A stretch of 64,000 nucleotides of DNA from Sulfitobacter sp. THAF37 (GTDB lineage: Bacteria > Pseudomonadota > Alphaproteobacteria > Rhodobacterales > Rhodobacteraceae): the NCBI RefSeq assembly GCF_009363555.1, contig NZ_CP045372.1, forward strand, positions 2,057,501-2,121,500. Direction: 5' to 3'. This document shows positions 35,458 to 46,979 of this stretch, in pieces (the stretch's first letter is position 1; the number at the start of each line of letters is the position of its first letter). Made by a program: the position numbers and the translations under genes. The notes under the pieces are model-generated. The model searched no databases. It was not told where the DNA came from and worked only from the letters and a program-made list of their open reading frames with translations.

Positions 35458-36618
35458 ATGACCAAGACCGAAGATGTAAAGCAAGAGCGCCAGGTGCTGT
35501 CCTTTGAAAGCGACAGGGGGGCGTCCCGTTCGATATGGGTCGCGGCGGGTATTCTTGTCGCCATCGTGGCGTGGATGGGCAGCGGTTTCATCCTGCCGTC
35601 CGAAGACGGCGCCAGCCCCGATGCGGCGGCGGAGGATCCCGCACCTGTTGCGGTCGCCATCCGCAAGTCGCAGGCCGAAGCCGTCACGCTGTTCTTTCAG
35701 GCCGAAGGGCAGGCCCAGCCCGACCGGGATACCGCGATCCGCGCCGAAGCATCGGGGGACGTGGCAGAGGTGCTGGTCGAAAAAGGCAGCGACGTGTCCC
35801 AGGGGGACATCATCGCACGCCTTGCCAGCGACCGTGTCGAAGCCGACCTGAACCGCGCGCTTGAGGAACAAAGCCGGGCGCAGCGGGAATTCGACAATGC
35901 GTCGGAACTGCTTGAACGCGGTGTCGGCACGCAGGACCGCTTGTCACAGGCGCAGGCCACGCTCGCATCGGCGAAGGCCGCGGTGACAGCGGCGCAAGAG
36001 GCGCTCGACAGCACCAATGTCGTGGCACCCTTCGATGGCCGGATCGAAACCCTCTCGCTCGACGCGGGCGAGTATATTTCAGCCGGCAGCGATATCGGCC
36101 GCATCGTCGACAACCGGCCCTTGACCGTCACCCTGCAGGTGCCGCAGCAGGCGTTGCGGCGCATCCAGAACGGTCAGAAGGCCGATGTGTCCTTCATCAC
36201 CGGCGAAGAACGCGAGGGGCGCGTGACGTTCGTCGGCACCTCCGCCTCGGCTGAGACCCGAACCTTTCTTGCCGAGATCGAAGTGGACAACGAAGACGGC
36301 GCCATCCCCGCGGGTATTTCCGCCGAAATCCGCATCCCGACCGGCGAGCGGCAAGCGCATTTCATATCGCCCTCCGTGGTGTCCCTCGCGCCGGATGGGG
36401 TGACGGGGGTCAAGACCGTCGAGGACGGCGTGGTGGTCTTCCACGAGATCGAGGTGGTCCGTGCCGAAGTCGACGGCATCTGGGTCACTGGCCTGCCCGA
36501 AGAGGCGCGGATCATCACCATCGGACAGGGGTTCGTGCGCAATGGCGAGACCGTCGAAGCCCGCCCCGAACTGACCGCAGAGGCAGACGCGGAACAGGCC
36601 GCGGAGACACAGCAATGA
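35458..36618 (+). CDS. RND efflux periplasmic adaptor (membrane fusion protein)
   Basis: 386 residues from the ATG at 35458, preceded by GGAG; the upstream in-frame extension is not supported. It has a cytoplasmic N-terminus, one membrane anchor (about 25-46), a lipoyl half (AEASGDVAEVLVEKGSDVSQGDIIARL), an alpha-helical hairpin (about 118-175), the second lipoyl half (STNVVAPFDGRI) and beta-barrel and membrane-proximal domains. It links the inner-membrane pump to an outer-membrane channel. The stop overlaps the pump gene start (ATGA). No regulator lies in the 228 bases upstream. Confidence 0.9.
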   Translation: MTKTEDVKQERQVLSFESDRGASRSIWVAAGILVAIVAWMGSGFILPSEDGASPDAAAEDPAPVAVAIRKSQAEAVTLFFQAEGQAQPDRDTAIRAEASGDVAEVLVEKGSDVSQGDIIARLASDRVEADLNRALEEQSRAQREFDNASELLERGVGTQDRLSQAQATLASAKAAVTAAQEALDSTNVVAPFDGRIETLSLDAGEYISAGSDIGRIVDNRPLTVTLQVPQQALRRIQNGQKADVSFITGEEREGRVTFVGTSASAETRTFLAEIEVDNEDGAIPAGISAEIRIPTGERQAHFISPSVVSLAPDGVTGVKTVEDGVVVFHEIEVVRAEVDGIWVTGLPEEARIITIGQGFVRNGETVEARPELTAEADAEQAAETQQ

Positions 36619-39600
36619 ACGGTCTGATCGACGCTTCATTCTCGCGCAGCCGTGTCGTGATCATGGCGCTGGTGATGATCCTGAGCGTTGGCGCATTCGC
36701 CTATGTCGCGATCCCCAAGGAAGCCAACCCGGAGGTGCCGCTGCCGCTGATCTACGTGTCGACAGGGCTTGACGGCATCAGCCCCACCGACGCGGAGCGG
36801 CTGCTGCTGGAGCCGATGGAAAGCGAATTCGGCGGCATCGAGGGGCTGGAGAAAATGTCGAGCGAGGCCGCCGAAGGCTTTGCCAGCGTCCAGCTGGAAT
36901 TCACCGCCGGCGGGGATATCGACGAGGCGCTGGACAAGGTGCGCGAGGCCGCCGACCGCGTCGAGAGCGATCTGCCGGAGGATGCGCGCGACCTGACGAT
37001 CACCGAAATCAATACCGCGCTCTTTCCGATCATCACGGCGGTCTTGTCAGGCCCGGTGCCGGAGCGGACGCTCAATGCCTTGTCCGACGATGTCCAGGAA
37101 GAGCTTGAAGGCCTTCCCGGCGTGCTGGAGGTGGAAATCGGCGGCAAGCGCACCGAGTTCATGGAGGTGCTGATAGATCCGACGGTCTTTCAGACCTACA
37201 ACCTCAGCTTTGACGAGGTCATCGGTCAGCTTCAGCGCAACAACCGCCTAATCGCCGCCGGTGCCATCGAAACCGGTGCCGGGCGCATCGTGCTGAAGGT
37301 GCCCGGCCTGATCGAGGATGTCGAGGACGTCATGAACATGCCGATCAAGGTGCGCGACGATGCCGTCGTGACCTTTGGCGACGTCGCAACCGTGCGGCGC
37401 ACCTTCGACGACCCGACAAGCTTTGCCCGGATCGACGCACAGCCCGCGATTTCGCTGGAGGTCAAGAAACGCTCCGGCGCCAACATCATCGAAACCGTGG
37501 CCGACGTTAAGGCCAGGATCGCGGAAATGCGTGTCGATTGGCCCGATACCGTGCAGGTGACATACCTTCAGGACCAGAGCGAACAGGTTAAGTCGCTGCT
37601 GTCCGATCTCGAAGCCAACGTGATCGCGGCGATCATCCTCGTCATGATCGTCGTCGTCTTCGCGCTCGGCTTCCGCTCGGCCATTCTCGTCGGTCTGGCC
37701 ATTCCCGGCGCGTTTCTGGCCGGGGTGACGGCGCTCTGGGCCATGGGCTACACCATGAACATCGTCGTGCTGTTTTCGCTCATCCTGGTGGTGGGAATGC
37801 TGGTGGACGGTGCGATCGTCACCGTCGAACTGGCCGACCGCCGTCTGCAGGAAGGCGCAGACAAGAAGGCGGCCTATGCCTTTGCCGCCAAGCGCATGGC
37901 ATGGCCGATCATCGCCTCGACCGCCACGACGCTGTCGGTGTTCTTTCCGCTTTTGTTCTGGACCGGGCTTGTCGGCGAGTTCATGAAGTTTCTGCCGATC
38001 ACGGTTCTGCTGACGCTCTTTGCATCGCTCTTCATGGCGTTGATCTTCATCCCGGTCGTGGGTGGGGTCATCGGCAAGCGCCAGCCGCAAAGCGCCAGTG
38101 CCAAGGCCGCGCTTCATGCCGCCGAGTTCGGCGATCCGCGTCAGATGGGCGGCGCGACCGGCGCCTATGTCCGCTTTCTGGAAAGGGCGATCCTGCGGCC
38201 GGGCGCGACATTGATCTTTGCGGTTGCCCTGCTGATGGGGGCTTTTGCCCTGTACGGTGAATTCGGGCGGGGGCTGAGCTTTTTCCCCTCCGTGGAGCCG
38301 GAATTCATGCAGGTTCAGGTCCGGGCGCGCGACAACTTTTCGATCTGGGAGCGCGATGCCCTGGTGCGCGAGGTCGAGAACCGTCTGCTGGACTACGATG
38401 GCGTCGACAGTGTCTATGCCCGGACCACCATGAACGCGGGTCAGGGCGATGAGGAAACCATCGGCACCATCCAGCTTGACCTGACCGATTGGGACACCCG
38501 CGACACCGCGGCGCAGATCGGCGAGCGCATCCGCGCGGACGTCTCTGACATCGCGGGCATCGACGTTCAGGTCCAGACGGAAAGCGGCGGGCCGACCTCC
38601 GGCAAGCCGGTGCAGCTTCAGATCCAGGCGCGCAACCCCGACACGCAGTCCGACGCCGTGTCAGAGGTGCTTGCCCTGATGGAGGAGATCGGCGGCTTTA
38701 CCGATGTGACCGACACGCGGCCTTTGCCCGGGGTCGAGGTTTCGATCCTCGTGAACCGCGAGGAAGCCGCCCGGTATGGCGCGGATGTCAGCTTGCTGGG
38801 GCAGGCGATCCAGTTGCTGACCCAGGGCATCACGGTTGCCGACTACCGCCCCGACGATACCGATGGCGAACTCGATATCCGCGTGCGCTTCCCGCGCGAG
38901 GAACGATCCCTGTCGCAGCTGGGGAACCTGCGCGTGCCGACATCCGCCGGCCTTGTCCCGATCTCGAACTTCGTGAACTTCGCACCGTCCGAGCGTGTCG
39001 GCACGCTGCGCCGGGTCGATGAGCGCCGGGTCGTGACCATCGAGGCGAATGTCGCTCCGGGGGTGCTGGTCAACGACCAGATTTCCGCCCTGCAATCCCG
39101 GCTCAACGCTGTCGAGTTTCCCGATGGCGTCAGCTATTCCTTTGCGGGCGAGGCAGAGGACCAGCAGGAGGCAATGACATTTCTGGCGGCTGCGTTTGTC
39201 TCGGCGCTGTTTCTGATGGTCGTGATCCTGGTCCTGCAATTCAACAGCTTCTACCAGGCCTTCGTCGTGATGAGCGCAATCGTCTTTTCGGTGGCGGGTG
39301 TCCTTTTGGGCCTCATCGTCACGGGCCGTCCCTTTGGCGTCGTGATGGGGGGCATTGGCGTGATCGCCCTGGCCGGGATCGTGGTGAACAACAACATCGT
39401 CCTTATCGACACCTACAATGACCTGAAACGCGACGGACAGTCGCCGTTGGAAGCAGCCCTGAGAACCGGCGCGCAGCGTCTGCGCCCGGTGGTGCTGACC
39501 TCGGTCACGACCGCGCTTGGGCTGATGCCGATGGTGATCGGGGTGAACCTGAACTTCTTCACCCGCGAGATCGTGTTTGGCGCGCCGTCGACGCAGTGGT

Positions 39601-39743
39601 GGACGGAATTGTCGTCCGCCATCGCGGGCGGTCTTGTCGTGGCGACGATCCTGACATTGGTCGTCACGCCTGCGATGCTGATGCTCGGGGAAAAGCGCAA
39701 AGAACGGGCGGTGCCGCGCGACGGTGTGCCCGCGCGGGCCTGA
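36615..39743 (+). CDS. RND efflux permease
   Basis: 1042 residues with the AcrB-type layout: TM1, a large periplasmic loop, TM2-6, TM7, a second large loop and TM8-12. In TM4 the proton-relay segment reads VGMLVDGAIVTVELADRR, so only one acidic residue (Asp398) is present where multidrug AcrB has two adjacent aspartates. This is the pattern of less-studied environmental RND groups. Substrate is unknown. No outer-membrane TolC-like gene follows, so the pump must use one encoded elsewhere. Confidence 0.92.
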   Translation: MNGLIDASFSRSRVVIMALVMILSVGAFAYVAIPKEANPEVPLPLIYVSTGLDGISPTDAERLLLEPMESEFGGIEGLEKMSSEAAEGFASVQLEFTAGGDIDEALDKVREAADRVESDLPEDARDLTITEINTALFPIITAVLSGPVPERTLNALSDDVQEELEGLPGVLEVEIGGKRTEFMEVLIDPTVFQTYNLSFDEVIGQLQRNNRLIAAGAIETGAGRIVLKVPGLIEDVEDVMNMPIKVRDDAVVTFGDVATVRRTFDDPTSFARIDAQPAISLEVKKRSGANIIETVADVKARIAEMRVDWPDTVQVTYLQDQSEQVKSLLSDLEANVIAAIILVMIVVVFALGFRSAILVGLAIPGAFLAGVTALWAMGYTMNIVVLFSLILVVGMLVDGAIVTVELADRRLQEGADKKAAYAFAAKRMAWPIIASTATTLSVFFPLLFWTGLVGEFMKFLPITVLLTLFASLFMALIFIPVVGGVIGKRQPQSASAKAALHAAEFGDPRQMGGATGAYVRFLERAILRPGATLIFAVALLMGAFALYGEFGRGLSFFPSVEPEFMQVQVRARDNFSIWERDALVREVENRLLDYDGVDSVYARTTMNAGQGDEETIGTIQLDLTDWDTRDTAAQIGERIRADVSDIAGIDVQVQTESGGPTSGKPVQLQIQARNPDTQSDAVSEVLALMEEIGGFTDVTDTRPLPGVEVSILVNREEAARYGADVSLLGQAIQLLTQGITVADYRPDDTDGELDIRVRFPREERSLSQLGNLRVPTSAGLVPISNFVNFAPSERVGTLRRVDERRVVTIEANVAPGVLVNDQISALQSRLNAVEFPDGVSYSFAGEAEDQQEAMTFLAAAFVSALFLMVVILVLQFNSFYQAFVVMSAIVFSVAGVLLGLIVTGRPFGVVMGGIGVIALAGIVVNNNIVLIDTYNDLKRDGQSPLEAALRTGAQRLRPVVLTSVTTALGLMPMVIGVNLNFFTREIVFGAPSTQWWTELSSAIAGGLVVATILTLVVTPAMLMLGEKRKERAVPRDGVPARA

Positions 39744-39842
39744 CCGCCTTTCGGGGTAAACGGCTGGCGTGACCTGCGGGCCAGCGGAGGTGCCGCGTCA
39801 CCAAAGGGCGGACAGAATGTGGCTGAAATCGCCGTCCTGTGC

Positions 39843-40847
39843 TCACCCCGTCGCAAAGCGCCCTGCCGCCGCGCGCCAGCCGGGCAGGGTGGTGTCGAGG
39901 TAATCTTCGATCCCGGTCAGCCCCGCGGCCCGCAGGGCGGTTTGCATCTGGCCCATCACGCGGGGCATGAACCGCAGGTAGCCCGGTTTGCCGTCCCGCC
40001 TGTCGAGGCGTGGAAACAGCCCGGCGATGCGCGTGTGACGCTGCGCGCCCAGCAGATGATAGCGGTGCAGGATGCCGGCCCGGTCGTCCGTCCCCGCGGG
40101 GACAGCGGCGAGATAACGCTTTAGCATCAAGGCCTCCAGTCCCGGCGCCAGATCCCGGCGGGCATCCTGCAACAACGAGACGAGGTCGTATTCCGCAGGA
40201 CCCGCGACAGCGTCCTGAAAGTCCAGCAGCCCGCAGCGTGCAACACCTGTGCGGTCTTTGAGCAGCATCAGGTTGTCGATGTGGAAATCCCGCAGCACCA
40301 GGGTATGGGGCCTGCCCTCAAGCGGCCCAAGGGCCTGTCGCCACAGGGCGCGCCAGGGGGCGTCGAAATCCGCCGGGGGCATGTCGGGCCGCAGGGCGGG
40401 CACGAACCAGTCGGAAAAGATCGTCAGTTCATCCAGAAACGTATCAAGGCTGTAGTCCGGCACGGCAACCGCCGTGGCACCCTGCGCCCCATGCAGATGC
40501 GCCAGCGCATCGACCGCCAGCGCATAAAGCGCCGTCTCGTCCGCGTCCGCCCCCAGCAGCGCGCCGTAGGTTGTGGTGCCGAAATCCTCGATCAGCGCAA
40601 GGCCCTGTGCCGTATCTTTGGCCAGCACCTCGGGCGCGCTCAGCCCCAGCGCGCGCAGATGCGCGGAAAGACGGATAAAGGCGGCAAAGCCCACGGGATC
40701 CTTCGGGTCCTCCATCACAAGCAGCCCCGCCCCCGGCAGGCGGTAATAACGCCGGGCGGAGGCGTCGCCGGGCAGGGCGACCGGGGCGGCATTCTCAAGG
40801 CCGTGTCGGGCAAGAAACGCGTGAAGCTGGGGGTGATCCGGTGTCAT
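39843..40847 (-). CDS. Aminoglycoside-phosphotransferase-fold sugar kinase, AmgK-like
   Basis: 334 residues of the APH/choline kinase fold. The nucleotide loop has GDASARRYYRL; the catalytic loop LRDFHIDNLMLL replaces the usual HGDxxxxN; and LLDFQDAVAGPAEYDLVSLLQDAR is the metal-binding segment. This pattern matches AmgK, which phosphorylates N-acetylmuramate/GlcNAc at the anomeric carbon in cell-wall recycling. AmgK normally precedes murU. Here the next gene on the strand is unrelated, so murU is either elsewhere or absent. It is convergent with the RND gene. Confidence 0.75.
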   Translation of the reverse strand: MTPDHPQLHAFLARHGLENAAPVALPGDASARRYYRLPGAGLLVMEDPKDPVGFAAFIRLSAHLRALGLSAPEVLAKDTAQGLALIEDFGTTTYGALLGADADETALYALAVDALAHLHGAQGATAVAVPDYSLDTFLDELTIFSDWFVPALRPDMPPADFDAPWRALWRQALGPLEGRPHTLVLRDFHIDNLMLLKDRTGVARCGLLDFQDAVAGPAEYDLVSLLQDARRDLAPGLEALMLKRYLAAVPAGTDDRAGILHRYHLLGAQRHTRIAGLFPRLDRRDGKPGYLRFMPRVMGQMQTALRAAGLTGIEDYLDTTLPGWRAAAGRFATG

Positions 40848-40898
40848 AGGCGCATATCGGCGATTTCGGGGTCCGCTTGCAAGCGCCGCAAACGCAAA

Positions 40899-40921
40899 CG
40901 GCGCCCCGGATGGGGGCGCCG
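40899..40921 (-). terminator. katG terminator hairpin
   Basis: CGGCGCCCC (40899-40907) pairs with GGGGCGCCG (40913-40921), a 9-bp GC stem with a 5-nt loop, just past the katG stop. On the minus strand it is followed by TTTGCGTTTG. This is a good rho-independent terminator candidate for katG. Confidence 0.65.
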
Positions 40922-40943
40922 CTGCATCTGGTTCGGGTCAGGC

Positions 40944-43199
<2,256 letters not shown>

Positions 43200-43271
43200 T
43201 TAGAATCGTTATAACCGGGCGGACCGGGATTTATAAGTTGGTTTTGCTGATTGCGCTGATAACTTCGCCTT

Positions 43272-44186
43272 ATGAAGAATCTTACCATAAGACAGTTTCG
43301 TTATTTTGAAGCAGTTGCGGCGCAGCGCCATTTCGGGCGCGCGGCACAGGTCTGTGCGATTTCGCAACCGGCGTTGTCGGCGCAGATCAAGGAGATGGAA
43401 ACCGCCCTGGGCAAGCCGCTGTTCGAAAGGGGGCCACGCCATGTGCGTCTGACCGCTTTCGGCGCCGAATTCGCAACCCATGTGCGCCGGGTGCTGGAAC
43501 AGGTGGACGCGCTGGAGAGTTTCGCGCGCGAAGCGCAGGGCGATCTAACGGGTGAGTTTCGGCTCGGTGTCATTCCCACCATCGCGCCCTACCTGCTGCC
43601 GCGTCTGATCGGGCCACTGACGGCGGCCTATCCGGGGCTGGACCTTCAGGTGCGCGAGACGCTGACCTCGCGACTTGTGCGCGAACTGCAGGACGGACGG
43701 CTGGATGCCGCCATCGTTGCCTTGCCCGTGTCGGTCCCGTCGCTGGTGGAGGTTCCCGTGTTTTCCGAGACCTTCGTGTTTGTCCGCCCACAAGGGGCCG
43801 CAAACCAGCCGGTGCCCAGCGGCCGGGAACTGGCCGACAAGCGGGTTCTGCTGCTGGAAGAGGGGCATTGTTTTCGCGATCAGGCGCTGGCGTTCTGCAA
43901 CAGGCCCGCATCGGTCCCGCGCACGGGGCTCGACGGCAGCTCGCTTGCCACGTTGGTCCAGATGGTCGGCGCGGGGATCGGCGTGACCGTGATCCCGCGC
44001 ATGGCCGTGGCGGTGGAAACACGCTCCGCCGCGGTTGACTGGACACCTTTCGCCGGGCCGCAGCCCAAGCGGACGGTGGGGATGATCTGGCGCAAGAGCA
44101 GCCCGCTGACGCGCCACCAGGCAGCATTCGCCCGCTTGGTCCGACAGGCTGGCGAAGAGGTGCTCGCCGCCGGTCCGGCGGACTGA
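43272..44186 (+). CDS. oxyR: Peroxide-sensing LysR-type regulator OxyR
   Basis: 304 residues: N-terminal HTH (about 5-62) and a regulatory domain. The redox pair is conserved as Cys200 and Cys209 in LLEEGHCFRDQALAFC, equivalent to Cys199/Cys208 of the enterobacterial protein. Oxidation forms the disulfide that activates katG. Divergent placement from katG supports this. The 96-base intergenic region has AT-rich patches but no operator I can define by eye. Confidence 0.94.
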   Translation: MKNLTIRQFRYFEAVAAQRHFGRAAQVCAISQPALSAQIKEMETALGKPLFERGPRHVRLTAFGAEFATHVRRVLEQVDALESFAREAQGDLTGEFRLGVIPTIAPYLLPRLIGPLTAAYPGLDLQVRETLTSRLVRELQDGRLDAAIVALPVSVPSLVEVPVFSETFVFVRPQGAANQPVPSGRELADKRVLLLEEGHCFRDQALAFCNRPASVPRTGLDGSSLATLVQMVGAGIGVTVIPRMAVAVETRSAAVDWTPFAGPQPKRTVGMIWRKSSPLTRHQAAFARLVRQAGEEVLAAGPAD

Positions 44187-44254
44187 AACCGAACCAATTT
44201 CCTCAAATCCTAGCTAATCTCTACCCCCTGTCCCGCGCAGCCGGCCGGCAGGCG

Positions 44255-44269
44255 TTAAGCCGCCCGTAA
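44255..44269. promoter_or_regulatory. CtrA-like half-site pair upstream of chemoreceptor
   Basis: TTAA (44255-44258), seven bases, then GTAA (44266-44269). The CtrA consensus is TTAA-N7-TTAA, so seven of eight positions match. CtrA controls motility and chemotaxis genes in many alphaproteobacteria. One mismatch and no second site make this tentative. Confidence 0.25.
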
Positions 44270-44339
44270 GACATGTTTTCCTATGGTTCGGACAAGTGCC
44301 CCTCGGCGGGCCGAATCTGTTTTTCGAAGGGAAATGCCA

Positions 44340-46928
44340 ATGTCCGAACCGGCCAGGGAAAACCACCGAGTCACTTTCACGCGCAGTCTGTTCTTCAAGA
44401 CCGCCCTTGTCGTGGCGGTCTGCGCCATCGGTGTCGTTACCGCGATCGAGATCATCAATGCGCGCTCGGCGAAACAGCGGTTGCACCAGGCCATACTGGA
44501 ACGTGCGACCGAGGTGACGGATCTGCTGGCGCTGCAGATCGGCGGGGCGATGAAGTTCCGCAACATCGAGGCGTTGGATCAGATCGTTTCCGGCAGCCTG
44601 GCCAAATCGCGGCCCGATGCCCTTGATGCCGTGATCGTGGACGCCGACGGCGCGTCTCTTCGGTCGGACGAGGGGATGCAGACGGAACCCCAGATGCTGG
44701 CACTGGCAGAGGAGGCTATGGCACATCAGGACGTGCGGGTCGACGACGCTCGGTTGATTGTCGCAGTTCCGGTCCTGTTCGGCAGTGCAGAGCAGCCCGT
44801 CGGCGCCATTGCGACGCAGTGGACCGACGAGTATCTGCTGGCAGACTACACCGATTCCGCGATCAAGAGCCTGCTTGCGGGCCTTGTGGCGCTGCTCTGC
44901 GCATTGGCGGGGGCGTCCTATCTGCTGCACCGTCTCGTCTCAACCCCGCTCAAGGGGCTGGGTCACGCGATGAAGGGCGTGGCGCAGGGCGACTACGACA
45001 GCGAGGTGCCCTATTCCGCCCGCCGGGACGAGATCGGCGGCATGGCCGGCCAGCTTGACGCGCTGCGCACGGTTCTTCAGGGCGCACGGGTGGCGGCCCA
45101 CGAGACCGCCTTCAAGAGCGCGGCCTTCGTCGGCTCTTCCGCCCCCCTGATGATGGTGGACACCGATTTCCGGGTGATTTTTGCGAACCCGGCCTGCGAA
45201 GACATGATGACCGCGAACATGCCCGCAATGGCAGATGCCTGGCCGGGGTTGACCGGTGAGACGCTGATGAACGCCGACCTGCGTGCCTTTGCACCCTTGC
45301 GCGATGCCATTTCCCGTGCGGAACGCACCGGCATGAGTGCCGGGGCCGAGCCGGTCAGCGAAATGGTCAAGATCGGGGACCGCCTTCTCAAGGTCACGAT
45401 GAGCCTGGCGGAAGGAGCCGACGGCGAATGGATCGGCTGGGTCATCGAATGGGCGGACCGCACCGAGGCGCAGCGCAACTCGGCCCTGACCCAGGCGCTG
45501 GATGCCCAGCAGGTGGTGATCGAGTATGACCTGAACGGCAAGATCATGGGGGCGAACCAGAACCTGCTGGATCTGATCCAGGGCACGGTCGAGGATACCG
45601 CGAAATGCAATCTGTCGTCGATGTTTGCCAACAACCTGGAGGGCGACAGCGACGGTCGCAAGTTCGTGGCACAGCTTCTGGCCGGGGAGCCGAAACAGGG
45701 TCGGTTCAACGTGTTCAGCGTCCACGCTCAGCAAACCTACATCATAGATGGCAGCTTCGCGACGTTGGAAGACCATCGCGGCCAGCCGCACCGGCTGATC
45801 TTTATCGGTACGGATGTGACGGCGGAAGACAAGGCGATGCGTGCCGCCGAGGCTGAGCGCGAGCAGACTGCGGCGGAACAGGCCCGGGTCGTCACCGCGC
45901 TGGGCGATGTCCTGAACCGGCTGGCGGAGGGCGACCTGGAGACCGAATTCTCCGTCGATGTGCCCCCGGCCTACGAAAAGCTGCGAAGCGACTTCAACGG
46001 CACGGTGCGGGCCCTGCGCGAAGCGATGTCGGCGGTCATGCTGAACGCCGATTCGATCCGCAACGAAACCGCCGAAATCACCTCCGCCGCCGACGACCTG
46101 TCGCGTCGCACCGAAAAGCAGGCCGCCACGCTGGAGGAAACCGCCGCCGCGCTGGACGAGCTGACCATCTCCGTACGCTCCGCCGCGGAGGGCGCGGACG
46201 ACGCCAGCAACATGTCCGCCGAAGCACAGAAGAACGCCCAGCAGGGTGGAGAGATCGCGCGTCAGGCGGTCGCGGCCATGGATGGTATCCGCACGTCGTC
46301 GCAGGAGATTTCCAAGATCACATCGGTGATCGACGACATCGCCTTCCAGACCAACCTGCTGGCCCTGAACGCCGGCGTCGAAGCCGCCCGCGCGGGCGAA
46401 GCAGGGCGCGGGTTTGCCGTGGTCGCGACCGAAGTGCGCGCGCTGGCGCAGCGGTCATCGGATGCGGCGCGCGAGATCAACGCGCTGATCTCGTCCAGCG
46501 GCGAACAGGTCGGCCAGGGGGTGGATCTGGTGGATCGTACCGGCGCGGCGCTGTCGTCCATCGTCACCTCGGTGTCCGAGATTTCAAACCGTGTGTCGAA
46601 CATCGCCGCCTCGGCACGAGAACAGTCCAGCGGCCTGGCGGAAATCAACACTGCCGTGAACGAGCTGGATCACGTGACCCAGCAGAATGCCGCGATGTTC
46701 GAGGAAACCACCGCCGCAAGCCATGCGCTGACGGCGGAGGCGGACGCCCTGGCCGCGGCCGTGGCCCGGTTCCGTATCGGCAAGGAAGGCGCTGTGACGG
46801 TGGCATCCCGTCCCGCCGCGGTACAGATGCCCGCACCTCAGCCGCGCGCTGCGATGCCCGCGACCCAGGGCAATGCGGCGCTGGACGTTGCATCGGAGGT
46901 CGACGCCGACGGTTGGGAGGAATTCTGA
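44340..46928 (+). CDS. Methyl-accepting chemotaxis protein with PAS domains and C-terminal tether
   Basis: 862 residues from the ATG at 44340 (AAGGG eight bases upstream). TM1 is about 17-39, a periplasmic sensor about 40-160 and TM2 about 163-190. A HAMP domain, two PAS-like domains (about 260-370 and 380-510) and a second HAMP-like linker (about 530-585) follow, then the MCP signalling hairpin ([37 protein letters not shown]) around residues 660-720. The C-terminus ends GWEEF, a WxxF pentapeptide like the CheR/CheB tether of high-abundance receptors. Ligand unknown. It is convergent with metG. Confidence 0.92.
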   Translation: MSEPARENHRVTFTRSLFFKTALVVAVCAIGVVTAIEIINARSAKQRLHQAILERATEVTDLLALQIGGAMKFRNIEALDQIVSGSLAKSRPDALDAVIVDADGASLRSDEGMQTEPQMLALAEEAMAHQDVRVDDARLIVAVPVLFGSAEQPVGAIATQWTDEYLLADYTDSAIKSLLAGLVALLCALAGASYLLHRLVSTPLKGLGHAMKGVAQGDYDSEVPYSARRDEIGGMAGQLDALRTVLQGARVAAHETAFKSAAFVGSSAPLMMVDTDFRVIFANPACEDMMTANMPAMADAWPGLTGETLMNADLRAFAPLRDAISRAERTGMSAGAEPVSEMVKIGDRLLKVTMSLAEGADGEWIGWVIEWADRTEAQRNSALTQALDAQQVVIEYDLNGKIMGANQNLLDLIQGTVEDTAKCNLSSMFANNLEGDSDGRKFVAQLLAGEPKQGRFNVFSVHAQQTYIIDGSFATLEDHRGQPHRLIFIGTDVTAEDKAMRAAEAEREQTAAEQARVVTALGDVLNRLAEGDLETEFSVDVPPAYEKLRSDFNGTVRALREAMSAVMLNADSIRNETAEITSAADDLSRRTEKQAATLEETAAALDELTISVRSAAEGADDASNMSAEAQKNAQQGGEIARQAVAAMDGIRTSSQEISKITSVIDDIAFQTNLLALNAGVEAARAGEAGRGFAVVATEVRALAQRSSDAAREINALISSSGEQVGQGVDLVDRTGAALSSIVTSVSEISNRVSNIAASAREQSSGLAEINTAVNELDHVTQQNAAMFEETTAASHALTAEADALAAAVARFRIGKEGAVTVASRPAAVQMPAPQPRAAMPATQGNAALDVASEVDADGWEEF

Positions 46929-46935
46929 GCCGTCG

Positions 46936-46953
46936 GGCCCGGCGTGCCGGGCC
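46936..46953. terminator. GC hairpin between convergent chemoreceptor gene and metG
   Basis: GGCCCGGC (46936-46943) is followed after GT by GCCGGGCC (46946-46953). It lies in the 51-base gap between convergent genes and is likely to terminate both. The T-run is weak. Confidence 0.45.
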
Positions 46954-46979
46954 GTGACCTTATCCTGCGGGCAGGCGGG

